DNA of 64,000 nucleotides from assembly GCA_036512155.1 (NCBI GenBank), contig DATCBD010000039.1, positions 1-64,000 on the forward strand, written 5' to 3'. The notes under the pieces were generated by a model. The model had not been told where the DNA came from. It saw only the letters and a program-made list of their open reading frames with translations, and did no database searches. Positions 33,847-41,836 of the stretch are shown here, in pieces. The stretch is from Palsa-739 sp036512155. GTDB lineage: Bacteria > Actinomycetota > Thermoleophilia > Gaiellales > Gaiellaceae. The position numbers and the translations under genes were made by a program. Positions within the stretch are counted from its first letter, which is position 1. Every line of letters begins with the position of its first letter.

Positions 33847-34871
33847 ACCGCGACCGCCTCGCGTTCCATGGCGGGCGCATACCGCCCGCTTCGTGCGGCC
33901 GAGTTCATCTTCGCGCGGTGGTAGTACGCACGCTGGCCGGCTTCGACGTTCTCCGGCTTCCCGCTCCACGCATGCAGCGCGGGCGCCTGCAGCGCGCGGC
34001 CGTACGAGAACGACAGTTGCCACGGGTGCGGGCCGCGGGCGTTCATTGCGTTCAGATGCGCGGTCGCGTCCTCGTCCGTCTGGCCGCCGGAGAGGAACAC
34101 GATGCCGGGCACCGCGGCGGGCACGTGCTTGTAGTAGGCGTGCAGGCTCTGCTCGGCGACCTCGTCGACGCCGGCGCGCTTCGACGCTTCGTAGCCGGAG
34201 AGCACCATGTTCGGCTTGAGCAGCGTGCCGGCCACGTCGACCTTCTGGTCGAAGAGCTCCGTGTACAGCGCGGCGAGCACGCGCGAGGTGACGAACTCGC
34301 TGCGCTCGATCGTGTGCGTGCCGTCCTGCAACACCTCGGGCTCGACGATCGGGACGATGCCCGCCTCCTGGCAGAGCGCGGCATACCGGGCGAGCGCGTG
34401 CGCGTTCGTCCAGATGCAGTACTCGCTCGGGTGGGTGTCCGAGATCGAGTAGACGCCGCGCCACTTGGCGAAGCGCGCGCCGAGCTGGCGGTACTCGGCG
34501 AGCCGCTCCCGCAGGCCGTCGAGGCCCTCCGTCACCGTCTCGCCCTCGGCGTGCGCGAGCGGCTTCGCGCCCTCGTCCACCTTGATGCCGGGGATGATGC
34601 CCTTCGACTCGAGCAGCTGCGGGAACGGTGTCCCGTCCAGCGCGCTCTGCCGGATCGTCTCGTCGTAGAGGATGACGCCGCTGATGTACTCCTCGACGCC
34701 GGGCGTCGTGAAGAGCAGGTCGCGATACGCCCTCCGCGTGTCCTCGGTCGACTCGAGGCCGATCGAGTCGAAGCGCTTCTTGATGGTGCCGGTGCTTTCG
34801 TCCGCGGCAAGGATGCCCTTGCCCTCGGCGACCAGGGCCCGGGCGGTCTCGTGCAGCTCGTTGTTGGCCAT
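33843..34871 (-). CDS. fbaB: Class I fructose-bisphosphate aldolase
   Basis: This 342-residue Schiff-base aldolase is of the eukaryote-like class I type. The catalytic Lys is in GTLLKPNMVLSG, and KGILAADESTGTIKKRF and WRGVYSISD are family signatures. It cleaves fructose-1,6-bisphosphate to triose phosphates. An ATG start with GGGAGA about 10 nt upstream and TACCGT (34904-34909) for the -10 gives a short leader. The class I type and the class II phosphatase next door have independent origins, which is common in actinobacteria. Confidence 0.95.
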   Translation of the reverse strand: MANNELHETARALVAEGKGILAADESTGTIKKRFDSIGLESTEDTRRAYRDLLFTTPGVEEYISGVILYDETIRQSALDGTPFPQLLESKGIIPGIKVDEGAKPLAHAEGETVTEGLDGLRERLAEYRQLGARFAKWRGVYSISDTHPSEYCIWTNAHALARYAALCQEAGIVPIVEPEVLQDGTHTIERSEFVTSRVLAALYTELFDQKVDVAGTLLKPNMVLSGYEASKRAGVDEVAEQSLHAYYKHVPAAVPGIVFLSGGQTDEDATAHLNAMNARGPHPWQLSFSYGRALQAPALHAWSGKPENVEAGQRAYYHRAKMNSAARSGRYAPAMEREAVAV

Positions 34872-34903
34872 GCGTTTCTCTCCCGTTCGGATTCCGTCCC
34901 GAA

Positions 34904-34985
34904 ACGGTATCGCCCGCGGGCGAGGCCCGAGGCCGGGTTCTCCGGGAAGAGACAGCCGCTCCCCCGGGCGGCTGCCGATCCCGGA
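34904..34985. promoter_or_regulatory. Aldolase promoter region and upstream hairpin
   Basis: A TACCGT box on the minus strand (34904-34909) is suited to the aldolase gene. Upstream at 34953-34975 CAGCCGC pairs with GCGGCTG around a C-rich loop. The stretch 34872-35075 contains no gene; a TAGAAT box at 35059-35064 is positioned for tRNA-Gly. Confidence 0.45.
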
Positions 34986-35075
34986 CGACCCCCCGCGCTT
35001 ACTCGACGTCTGCGGCCATGACAGCTGAGATGCCGGAAGAGCCGATTCCTTGCGGGGCTAGAATCCGGCCCCAGC

Positions 35076-35148
35076 GCGGACGTAGCTCAGTTGGTAGAGC
35101 ACTGGCTTCCCAAGCCAGGTGTCGCGGGTTCGAATCCCGTCGTCCGCT
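35076..35148 (+). tRNA. tRNA-Gly (anticodon CCC)
   Basis: The 73-nt cloverleaf has acceptor GCGGACG (35076-35082) pairing with CGTCCGC (35141-35147), discriminator T, anticodon stem-loop CTGGC-TTCCCAA-GCCAG and T-arm GCGGG-TTCGAAT-CCCGT. CCA is not encoded. Palindrome B begins 4 nt downstream. Confidence 0.96.
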
Positions 35149-35152
35149 TGAG

Positions 35153-35322
35153 CTAGGAGGGTCTGGGGGAATAGTGGCTGTGTCGCAGATGGTGCGCTGG
35201 ATCGGCGCGCTGCTGCGTCCTCGGTTGCGTCCGTAGTGAAACTACGAACGCGCCCTGCGTCCTTGTATCGCATCCGACCAGCGCATCCCTGCGACGAGCA
35301 CCATCCCGCCAAACCCTCCTAG
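35153..35322. repeat. Long intergenic palindrome, copy B, between tRNA-Gly and corA
   Basis: CTAGGAGGGT (35153-35162) is complementary to 35313-35322, and inner helices match copy A (GTCGCAG with CTGCGAC and TGCGCTGG with CCAGCGCA). Unlike A it keeps a central hairpin CGTAGT-gaa-ACTACG (35232-35246). TGCGTCC occurs three times in the centre, and the core CCTGCGTCCTTG starts at 35254. The right tip contains the TAG stop of corA. At 170 nt this is the longest copy. Confidence 0.87.
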
Positions 35323-36323
35323 AGCCAGCGCTTGTAGCGGAAGAAGCCGAGCATCGAGACGATGAGCGCGACAAACGACCCGAGGATCGCCCAGAAGGCG
35401 GTCTCGCTGCCGAAGCCGGGGAACTGGACGTTCATCCCGAAGAGGCCGGTGAGGAACGTCAGCGGCAGGACGACGACGCTGAAGATGGTCAACACGTACA
35501 GGATGTCGTTCTGCTGGTGCGAGATGAGCGACTCGTTCGTGTCTTCGAGCGCCTCGACCACTTCCTTGTAGTTGTCGAGCAGGTCCCAGATGCGCTCGCT
35601 CGCGTCGACGATGTCGTCGAAATAGAGCTCGAGCTCCTCGGGCAGGAAGCGCTCGACGCCGCGCTCGAGCTGTCGCAGCGTCGGCCGCTGCGGCTTGATG
35701 ATCTTGCGGTAGGAGATGATCTCCTGCTTGACCTTGTGGATGTCGCGCACGAGGTCCTTCGCGCGGATCGCGACATCGTCGATTTGCTCGTCGATCTGCT
35801 CGAGCTTGAAGCCGATCTTGTCGAGGATCGGGAAGCAGTAGTCGTACAGGTCGTCGAGCACCTCGTAGAAGAGGCGGCCCGAGCCGCGCGCGAACAACGA
35901 CTCGCGGAAGGCCTCGTTCTCGTACGCGCGCCGGAAGAGCGCCGACACGGGGCGGAGCTCGACGCTCGGCAGCGTTACGAGGTAGCTCGGCCCAAGGAAG
36001 ACGTCGAGCTCGCCGGCGTTGAGGCGGCCGATCGCGTTGTCGTACACCGGGAAATGGAGGACCGCGAAGAGATAGCTCTCGCCCTCCTCCTCCGTGTACG
36101 CGTCGACCTTGGGCCGCTGGCGGCGGGACATGACGTCCTCGACATCGAGCGGATGCCAGCCGAAGCGGTGCGCGAGTGCGAGCGCCTCCTCCTGGCTCGG
36201 ACGCTCGAGGTTGATCCAGGTCAGCCCGGCGTGATGGAGCTCGGCGAGGCGGGGCGGCGGAGCGGCGTCAGCGACAGTGACCGGACGGCCGCGGCGCGTG
36301 CGGATGCGAGGCGGGCTCGGCAT
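35319..36323 (-). CDS. corA: Magnesium/cobalt transporter CorA
   Basis: This 334-residue protein is a pentameric Mg2+ channel. A large soluble N-domain (WINLERPSQEEALALAHRF) is followed by a long stalk helix (about 170-265) and two C-terminal helices with the loop signature GMNVQFPG; the end FFRYKRWL is the basic sphincter. The ATG at 36323 is weakly preceded by AGGAG about 15 nt upstream. Its stop codon lies in the tip of palindrome B. Confidence 0.95.
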   Translation of the reverse strand: MPSPPRIRTRRGRPVTVADAAPPPRLAELHHAGLTWINLERPSQEEALALAHRFGWHPLDVEDVMSRRQRPKVDAYTEEEGESYLFAVLHFPVYDNAIGRLNAGELDVFLGPSYLVTLPSVELRPVSALFRRAYENEAFRESLFARGSGRLFYEVLDDLYDYCFPILDKIGFKLEQIDEQIDDVAIRAKDLVRDIHKVKQEIISYRKIIKPQRPTLRQLERGVERFLPEELELYFDDIVDASERIWDLLDNYKEVVEALEDTNESLISHQQNDILYVLTIFSVVVLPLTFLTGLFGMNVQFPGFGSETAFWAILGSFVALIVSMLGFFRYKRWL

Positions 36324-36410
36324 CGGTACTGAGGGGGTCTCCTGTTGCCTGCGTTGTCATGCGTCCAAGTGTACCCAGCTCACAGCAGATCTTCAGCTTC
36401 GCGCGCTGCA

Positions 36411-36992
36411 ATGAAAACGATGCGCGGGGGACCGGACGGCAACGAGCGCCTGACGGCGGCATCGGCCGCGGTCCTGTTCCTCATGCTCGCCGCGGAGGGC
36501 GTGACGATCCTGTCGATCCGGCAGCTGCTCTCCGTCCATGTCTTCATCGGGATGCTGCTCGTCCCGCCGGTGGCACTGAAGATCGCGAGCACGAGCTGGC
36601 GCTTCGTGCGGTACTACCGCGGAGCGCGGCCGTACCGGGAGAAGGGCCCGCCGCTGTTGCCCCTGCGGCTGCTCGCCCCGGTCGTTGTCGCGTCCACCGT
36701 CGCCGTTTTTGCCACCGGCATCGCCCTGCTCGTCCAGGGGCCCGGCCGGGGCATCGTCCTCGGGCTGCACAAGGCGAGCTTCGTCGTGTGGCTCGTCGCC
36801 ACGGGTGTCCACGTGCTCGCGTACCTCTCGCGCGTCCCGCGCCTCGCCGCGGCGGACTGGAGGAGCGGCGCCTCCGCGGTGCCGGGCTCCCTCGCCCGGC
36901 GGTCGCTCCTCGCGGGCGCGGTCACGGCCGGCGCGATCCTCGCCGTGTCGACGGTCCAGTACGCAGGACCGTGGGTACATTGGCACGGGTAA
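36411..36992 (+). CDS. Cytochrome-b-like small membrane protein (193 aa)
   Basis: The protein has five hydrophobic segments and three membrane-placed His residues (SVHVFIG, LHKASFVVW and GVHVLAYL) in the spacing seen in b561- or YedZ-like heme proteins. I infer a b-type heme. The ATG at 36411 could be replaced by the one at 36420. It is the first of four plus-strand genes with flavin-related functions and is probably the membrane electron carrier of that cluster. The family name could not be fixed. Confidence 0.7.
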   Translation: MKTMRGGPDGNERLTAASAAVLFLMLAAEGVTILSIRQLLSVHVFIGMLLVPPVALKIASTSWRFVRYYRGARPYREKGPPLLPLRLLAPVVVASTVAVFATGIALLVQGPGRGIVLGLHKASFVVWLVATGVHVLAYLSRVPRLAAADWRSGASAVPGSLARRSLLAGAVTAGAILAVSTVQYAGPWVHWHG

Positions 36993-37045
36993 GGCGGACG
37001 TAAAGCCGCCGGGCTCTCAGGCGATCCTCAGACTTTGCGGCTTTC

Positions 37046-38425
37046 ATGGGCGACGTGAGCGAGGTGGCGATCGCGAGAGCCGCTTCCGAGGCGCCGTCGC
37101 GCCGGCGGACGCATGTGCGCCGGGCCGTGGGCCTCGCCCTCGTCTGGACCTTCGTGCTCGGGAACGCCGCCGGGATCTTCTGGCTGTGGGCGAACGGCGG
37201 GAACCTGTCCACCACGACCACCGGCGAGGCGCTCACGAGCGTCGCGCGCATCACCGGGCTCCTGAGCGCGTACATGGCGCTCATCCAGGTCATCCTCCTC
37301 GCGCGGCTGCCCGTGCTCGAGCGGCTCGTTGGCTTCGACCGGCTGACGGTCTGGCATCGGTGGAACGGCCACGCGACGATCGACCTCGTCGTCGCGCACG
37401 TCTTCTTCAGCGTCTGGGGCTATGCCCTGATGGACAAGTTCTCGATCGGCAAGGAGATCTCCACGATGATCTGGGGCGGGATCTACCCGGGGATGATCGT
37501 CGCAACGATCGGCACCGCGTTCCTCCTCGCCGTCGTGGCGACGTCGTACGTGATCGTGCGCAGGCGACTGCGGTACGAGTGGTGGTACGCGGTGCACCTG
37601 CTCGCGTACGCCGGGATCGCGCTCGCGTGGTTCCACCAGATCCCGACCGGCAACGAGCTCGTGCTCGACACGGTCGCAGCCGATTACTGGCGCGCGCTCT
37701 ACGTCGCGACCATCGCGCTCATCGTCGGCTTTCGCGTCGTCGTCCCGCTCGTGAACGGGTTCCGATACCGGCTGCGCGTCGCCCAGATCGTCGAGGAAGG
37801 CCCCGGCGTCGTGTCGGTCCGGATCGAGGGCCGCCGGCTCGACCGGCTCCACGCCCGCGCGGGGCAGTTCTTCCTCTGGCGCTTCCTCACGCGCGGCCGC
37901 TGGGCGACGGCGCATCCGTTCTCGCTCTCGGAAGCGCCCGACGGGCGGTCGCTGCGCATCACGGTCAAGGCGCTCGGCGACCACACGGCGAAGCTGGGAT
38001 CGCTCCCGGTCGGGACGCGCGTCCTCGCGGAAGGGCCGTTCGGCGTCTTCACCGATTCGCTGCAGCGTCGGAGCAAGCGCCTGCTCATCGCCGGCGGCAT
38101 CGGCATCACGCCTGTTCGCGCGCTCGTCGAGAGCTCGACGGGCGACGACGTCGTGATCTACCGCACCCTGCGCGACGACGAGCTCGTCCTGCGGCAGGAG
38201 CTCGAGGAGCTGGGCGTCGATGCGCACTATGTCGTCGGCGACCACGCAGCGCCAGGAGGTGAGCTGCTCCTCTCGCCGGAGCACCTGCACGAGCTCGTCC
38301 CCGATCTCGCGGAGCGCGACGTCTACGTCTGCGGGCCGCCCGGCATGACCGACTTCGCAGTTCGGAACGTCCGCCGCGCGGGCGTTCCCCGCCGCCACAT
38401 CCACGTCGAACGCTTCGCTCTCTGA
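37046..38425 (+). CDS. Ferric-reductase-like transmembrane flavoprotein (NAD(P)H/FAD)
   Basis: The N-terminal half (30-235) has six helices with the ferric-reductase His motifs (LTVWHRWNGHATIDLVVAHV, then YAVHLLAYAGIALAWFHQI). The C-terminal half is a ferredoxin-NADP reductase-like unit: FAD-binding with TAHPFSLSEAP, NAD-binding GGIGITPVRALVE and the ending VYVCGPPGMTDFAV. It would pass electrons from cytosolic NAD(P)H across the membrane. The next two genes encode an FMN-binding protein and ApbE, so extracytoplasmic FMN is the likely acceptor. Confidence 0.93.
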   Translation: MGDVSEVAIARAASEAPSRRRTHVRRAVGLALVWTFVLGNAAGIFWLWANGGNLSTTTTGEALTSVARITGLLSAYMALIQVILLARLPVLERLVGFDRLTVWHRWNGHATIDLVVAHVFFSVWGYALMDKFSIGKEISTMIWGGIYPGMIVATIGTAFLLAVVATSYVIVRRRLRYEWWYAVHLLAYAGIALAWFHQIPTGNELVLDTVAADYWRALYVATIALIVGFRVVVPLVNGFRYRLRVAQIVEEGPGVVSVRIEGRRLDRLHARAGQFFLWRFLTRGRWATAHPFSLSEAPDGRSLRITVKALGDHTAKLGSLPVGTRVLAEGPFGVFTDSLQRRSKRLLIAGGIGITPVRALVESSTGDDVVIYRTLRDDELVLRQELEELGVDAHYVVGDHAAPGGELLLSPEHLHELVPDLAERDVYVCGPPGMTDFAVRNVRRAGVPRRHIHVERFAL

Positions 38426-38436
38426 AAGGAACACGC

Positions 38437-38856
38437 ATGCGCAAACGACTCATAGGCGCTCTCGCCGGATTGGTCGCACTCGTTCTCCCGACGGTGAACG
38501 CCGCCGCCGCGACGGCGAAGACGATCGTGACGACCAAACGCGTCACCGGCCCGCAGGCGGTCGCCGACCGCTGGGGCTACGTCGAGGTCATCCTCGTCGT
38601 CAAGAAGACCACGAGGATCGTCGGCACGCACAAGAAGGTGACCCGGAAGATCACGAACGTCCTCGTACCGATCTATCCGAACCACACCGACCGCTCCGTC
38701 TTCATCAACCAACAGGCGGTGCCGCTGCTCACCAACGAAGTGCTGACCATGACGCAGTTCAATCCGAACATCGAGTTCGTGGGAGGCGCGACCGCGACGA
38801 GCGGCGCGTTTGCGCAGTCGCTCCAGGCGGCAATCCTCCAGGCGAAGAAGATCTGA
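38437..38856 (+). CDS. Secreted FMN-binding domain protein
   Basis: This 139-residue protein has a signal peptide (MRKRLIGALAGLVALVLPTVNAAAA) and a short FMN_bind domain. The flavinylation motif appears as GGATATSGAF near 113-122, close to the S/D-G-A-T-x-T/S target of ApbE. Thr116 or Thr118 is the likely covalent FMN site. It starts 11 nt after the flavoprotein gene and overlaps apbE by one base, which fits substrate and modifying enzyme. Confidence 0.87.
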   Translation: MRKRLIGALAGLVALVLPTVNAAAATAKTIVTTKRVTGPQAVADRWGYVEVILVVKKTTRIVGTHKKVTRKITNVLVPIYPNHTDRSVFINQQAVPLLTNEVLTMTQFNPNIEFVGGATATSGAFAQSLQAAILQAKKI

Positions 38857-39557
38857 TGCATCGCGTCGAGCACGTCATGGGGATGCCGATCGTCGTCGCC
38901 GTGCGCGACGGCGACGTGCCCGACGCGGTGTTCGACTGGTTCCGGCACGTCGACGCGACGTTCAGCACGTTCAAGGAGGAGAGCGAGATCAGCCGCTTAC
39001 GCCGGGGCGAGCTCGCGCGCGCGGACGCGAGCGACGAGGTACAGCAGGTGCTCGCGCGCTGCGACGAGCTGCGCGAGGAGACGTCAGGGTTCTTCGATAT
39101 CGATGCGGTCGACGGCGATCCGTCCGGCTTCGTCAAGGGCTGGGCCGTCGACGAGGCGGCCGCGATCCTCGACCGCGCCGGCATGACCGAGTACGGCGTC
39201 AACGCGGGCGGCGACATCCGCACGCGCGGCCACTGGACGATCGGCATCCAGCATCCGCTCGAGCCGCAGTCGATCGCGAAGGTCGTCGAGGGCGACGACC
39301 TCGCCGTCGCCACGTCCGGCGCATACGAGCGGGGCGACCACGTCCGCGATCCGCACACCGATGAAGCACCGAGCGGAATCCTGTCCGTCACGATCACCGG
39401 CCCCGATCTCGGCACGGTCGACGCGTATGCGACCGCCGCGTTCGCGATGGGCGCACGCCGCGCGCCCGGCTGGACCGCGCGACTGCGCGGCTACGAGGCG
39501 ATGACGATCCTCTCCGACGGCCGCGTGCTCTCGACCCCGAACTTCCCGTCCGCCTGA
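38856..39557 (+). CDS. apbE: FAD:protein FMN transferase
   Basis: ApbE attaches FMN by a phosphoester to Thr/Ser of target proteins. Motifs are MGMPIVVAV, DATFSTFKEESEISRL and DPSGFVKGWAVDEAAAILD, followed by YGVNAGGDIRTRG and ATSGAYERGDHVRDPHT. The product is 233 residues, short for the family (about 300) and without a visible signal peptide, so it may act inside the cell before export of its target. It starts in the stop codon of the FMN-binding gene. The 3' end overlaps the convergent acyltransferase by 67 nt. Confidence 0.93.
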   Translation: MHRVEHVMGMPIVVAVRDGDVPDAVFDWFRHVDATFSTFKEESEISRLRRGELARADASDEVQQVLARCDELREETSGFFDIDAVDGDPSGFVKGWAVDEAAAILDRAGMTEYGVNAGGDIRTRGHWTIGIQHPLEPQSIAKVVEGDDLAVATSGAYERGDHVRDPHTDEAPSGILSVTITGPDLGTVDAYATAAFAMGARRAPGWTARLRGYEAMTILSDGRVLSTPNFPSA

Positions 39558-40549
39558 CGGCGGCGGAACGGCCGCTCGATCACGTAGTAGGAGAGAAGCG
39601 TGAGGGCCGCGGTGAGCGCGAGCGCGCCCCAGCGATCGTTCCAGCCCGTCAACCACATCGCCGGGATCTGCCAGAGATACAGGCTGTACGAGAGCGCGCC
39701 GATCCAGACGAGCGGCCGCACGCTCAACACGGCTCGGACCGGCCCGGGCGAGAGCGCTGCGAGCACGAGTGCGGCGGCGGCCACTTCCACGACGGGGAGC
39801 CCGCCGACCGACCAGGGAACTGTCTGCGCGCCGAGGAAGAAGGCGGCCACGACGAGCGCGCCCGCGACGCAGCCCGTCAGTGCCGAGACGGTCGTGAGGC
39901 CGTGCCGGCGGGCGTACGCGAGGAAGCAGCCGAGGACGAGCCCGTCCACATGGGTGTCGGGCGCGTAGTAGAGGCGGTGCCAGCCGGCGCCGGCGCCGGC
40001 GAGGGCGGCGCGATAGAGGACGAGCCCGATGAAGCTCGCTGCCAGGAGGATCATCACGCGTCGTTCGGTGAGCCGGCGCCGGAGCGCGAGGAGCCCGATC
40101 GGCCAGAGCACATAGAACTGCTCTTCCTGCGCGAGCGACCAGAGGTGAGCGGCGGGCGTTGCCGCGAGGAAGTCCGAGTGACCGAACCCTCGGACGATGT
40201 TGGCCGCGTAGAGCCCGGAGGCGACGATGCTCGCGACGAGGCCCGGTGAATAGAACAGCGGGCCGACGGCGGCGATGAGGACGAGCACGGCGCCGAGCGC
40301 GGGCAGCAGTCGCCGCGCGCGCCGGATGTAGAACGCCCGCAGAGAGACGAGCCCGTTCCGGTCGTGCTCCTCGAGCAGCAGCGTCGTGATGAGAAAGCCG
40401 GAGAGGACGAAGAAGAGGTCGACGCCGTAGAAGCCGCCGCTCAGCCCGAAGAGATGCACGCCGAGAACGCCGAGGATGGCGATCCCGCGCAGGCCGTCCA
40501 ACGCCGGGACGTAGCCCAGCCGCACCCGTGACGTCGGTGACGGCGCCAT
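39491..40549 (-). CDS. Acyltransferase 3 family membrane protein (OafA/YrhL-like)
   Basis: This 352-residue protein with about ten helices has the family start VPALDGLRGIAILGVLGVHLF (with the catalytic His), DLFFVLSGFLITTLLLEE and FYIRRARRLLPAL. Members O-acylate sugars or peptidoglycan. There is no C-terminal SGNH domain. The ATG at 40549 fits the N-terminus just before the motif. The 3' end overlaps apbE by 67 nt on the other strand, which is a longer tail-to-tail overlap than elsewhere here. Confidence 0.92.
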   Translation of the reverse strand: MAPSPTSRVRLGYVPALDGLRGIAILGVLGVHLFGLSGGFYGVDLFFVLSGFLITTLLLEEHDRNGLVSLRAFYIRRARRLLPALGAVLVLIAAVGPLFYSPGLVASIVASGLYAANIVRGFGHSDFLAATPAAHLWSLAQEEQFYVLWPIGLLALRRRLTERRVMILLAASFIGLVLYRAALAGAGAGWHRLYYAPDTHVDGLVLGCFLAYARRHGLTTVSALTGCVAGALVVAAFFLGAQTVPWSVGGLPVVEVAAAALVLAALSPGPVRAVLSVRPLVWIGALSYSLYLWQIPAMWLTGWNDRWGALALTAALTLLSYYVIERPFRRRQADGKFGVESTRPSERIVIAS

Positions 40550-40623
40550 ACGCAAGTGCTTCGGCCGCCAGAAGCGCGGAGCGTAACCCCAAACGGGGGT
40601 TCCGGACCGTTTCGCAGAACGAG

Positions 40624-40696
40624 TGCGCCCGGCAGGATTCGAACCTGCGACCTCGCGCTCCGGAGGCGCGCGCTCTATCCCCTGAGCTACGGGCGC
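40624..40696 (-). tRNA. tRNA-Arg (anticodon CCG)
   Basis: The 73-nt minus-strand cloverleaf has acceptor GCGCCCG pairing with CGGGCGC, discriminator A, anticodon loop CTCCGGA between CGCGC and GCGCG, and T-arm GCAGG-TTCGAAT-CCTGC. CCA is not encoded. The dipeptide-epimerase-like gene is divergent, 21 nt away. Confidence 0.96.
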
Positions 40697-40717
40697 GGGA
40701 AGCTCTAGGTTACCCGC

Positions 40718-41722
40718 GTGGATGTTTCCGCGCGGATCGCGACGCTCGAGCTTGCCGAGACCTTCGTCATCGCGCGCGAGTCGAGCGACGAAGTCGACGT
40801 CGTCCAGGTCGAGCTGACGCACAGCGGCGTCCGCGGTCACGGCGAGGCGGCGCCGATCGAGCGGTACGACGAGTCGCCGGCGTCGGCGCTCGCGTATGTC
40901 GAGGAGCACGCCGGGCTGCTCGGCGGCGACCCGTTCGCGATCGAGGAGGTGATGGCGCGCCTCCCGCCGACGGAGTTCGCCGCGCGCGCAGCGCTGGACG
41001 CTGCGCTCCACGACCTTCAGGGGAAGCTCGCGGGCCTGCCCGTGTGGAAGCTGCTCGGCCTCAGGCGCGAAGGGCCGCCGACGAGCTGGACGATCTGGCT
41101 CGGCGACCCCGACGACATGGCCCGCCGCGCAGAGAAGGTCGGCGACCGCTTCCAGCGCCTGAAGCTCAAGCTCGGCGGCGGCGACGGGCTCGACGTCGAG
41201 CGCGTGCGCGCGGTGCGTTCCATCACCGACTTGCCGCTGCAGTGCGACGTCAACGAGGCCTGGACGCTCGACGAAGCACTCGACGCGCTCCCGCAGATCG
41301 ACGTTCAATACTGCGAACAGCCTCTGCGCGCCGGCGATCCGGGCGGCGCGGAGCTGAAGCAGCGCTCCCCGGTCCCGATCTACGTCGACGAGGACTGCCA
41401 CACGCTTGCGGATGTCGCCGCGTGCGCGGAACGCGCGCACGGGATCAACGTCAAGCTCGCGAAGTCGGGCGGGATCCGCGAGGCGGTGCGCATGGTGCAC
41501 GCGGCGCGCGCTCTCGGGCTCGGCTGCATGCTCGGTTGCATGGTCGAGTCGGGCCTCGGCATTGCGGCGGGCGCGCACATCGCGAGCCTGTTCGACCACG
41601 TCGACCTGGACGGCAACATCCTCATCGCGCACGACCCGTGGCCTGGCGTGCGCTTCACGGACGGCGTGCAGCTTCCCTCCGACGAGCCGGGGCTCGGTGT
41701 CCGGGCGGCTGCCTCACGATGA
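40718..41722 (+). CDS. dgcA: Enolase-superfamily racemase/epimerase, dipeptide epimerase or N-acetyl-D-Glu racemase (DgcA-like)
   Basis: This 334-residue protein has the capping domain followed by the (beta/alpha)7-beta barrel of the MLE/dipeptide epimerase subgroup. The first catalytic Lys is in LKLKLGGGDG, metal ligands are in LQCDVNEAW, VQYCEQPL and YVDEDCH, and the second catalytic Lys is in INVKLAKSGG. The ending has HVDLDGNILIAHDPW. The following DUF1611/DgcN-like gene suggests the known DgcN-DgcA pair that racemises D-Glu through N-acetyl intermediates; Ala-Glu epimerase is the alternative. The GTG is 6 nt behind a TAGGTT box. The last codons form one arm of palindrome D. Confidence 0.82.
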   Translation: MDVSARIATLELAETFVIARESSDEVDVVQVELTHSGVRGHGEAAPIERYDESPASALAYVEEHAGLLGGDPFAIEEVMARLPPTEFAARAALDAALHDLQGKLAGLPVWKLLGLRREGPPTSWTIWLGDPDDMARRAEKVGDRFQRLKLKLGGGDGLDVERVRAVRSITDLPLQCDVNEAWTLDEALDALPQIDVQYCEQPLRAGDPGGAELKQRSPVPIYVDEDCHTLADVAACAERAHGINVKLAKSGGIREAVRMVHAARALGLGCMLGCMVESGLGIAAGAHIASLFDHVDLDGNILIAHDPWPGVRFTDGVQLPSDEPGLGVRAAASR

Positions 41723-41836
41723 GAGCTGAGTCGCTCCGCCGTGCTTCCCGGCGCGATGCGGCGTCGCTCCCTGCGTCCTTGCTTCGCATCCGGGAATCGC
41801 ACCGGAATCGACGAGCCGCATCGTGAGGCAGCCGCC
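41704..41836. repeat. Long palindrome, copy D, joining the end of dgcA-like and the start of dgcN-like genes
   Basis: An 18-nt arm GGCGGCTGCCTCACGATG (41704-41721) is perfectly complementary to 41819-41836. The left arm encodes the last residues of the racemase including part of its TGA. The right arm includes the GTG start and first codons of the DUF1611 gene. Weaker pairing (TTCCCGG with CCGGGAA) continues inside, and the shared core CCTGCGTCCTTGC starts at 41770. The 133-nt unit would put the second gene's start codon inside a stable stem. Confidence 0.87.
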
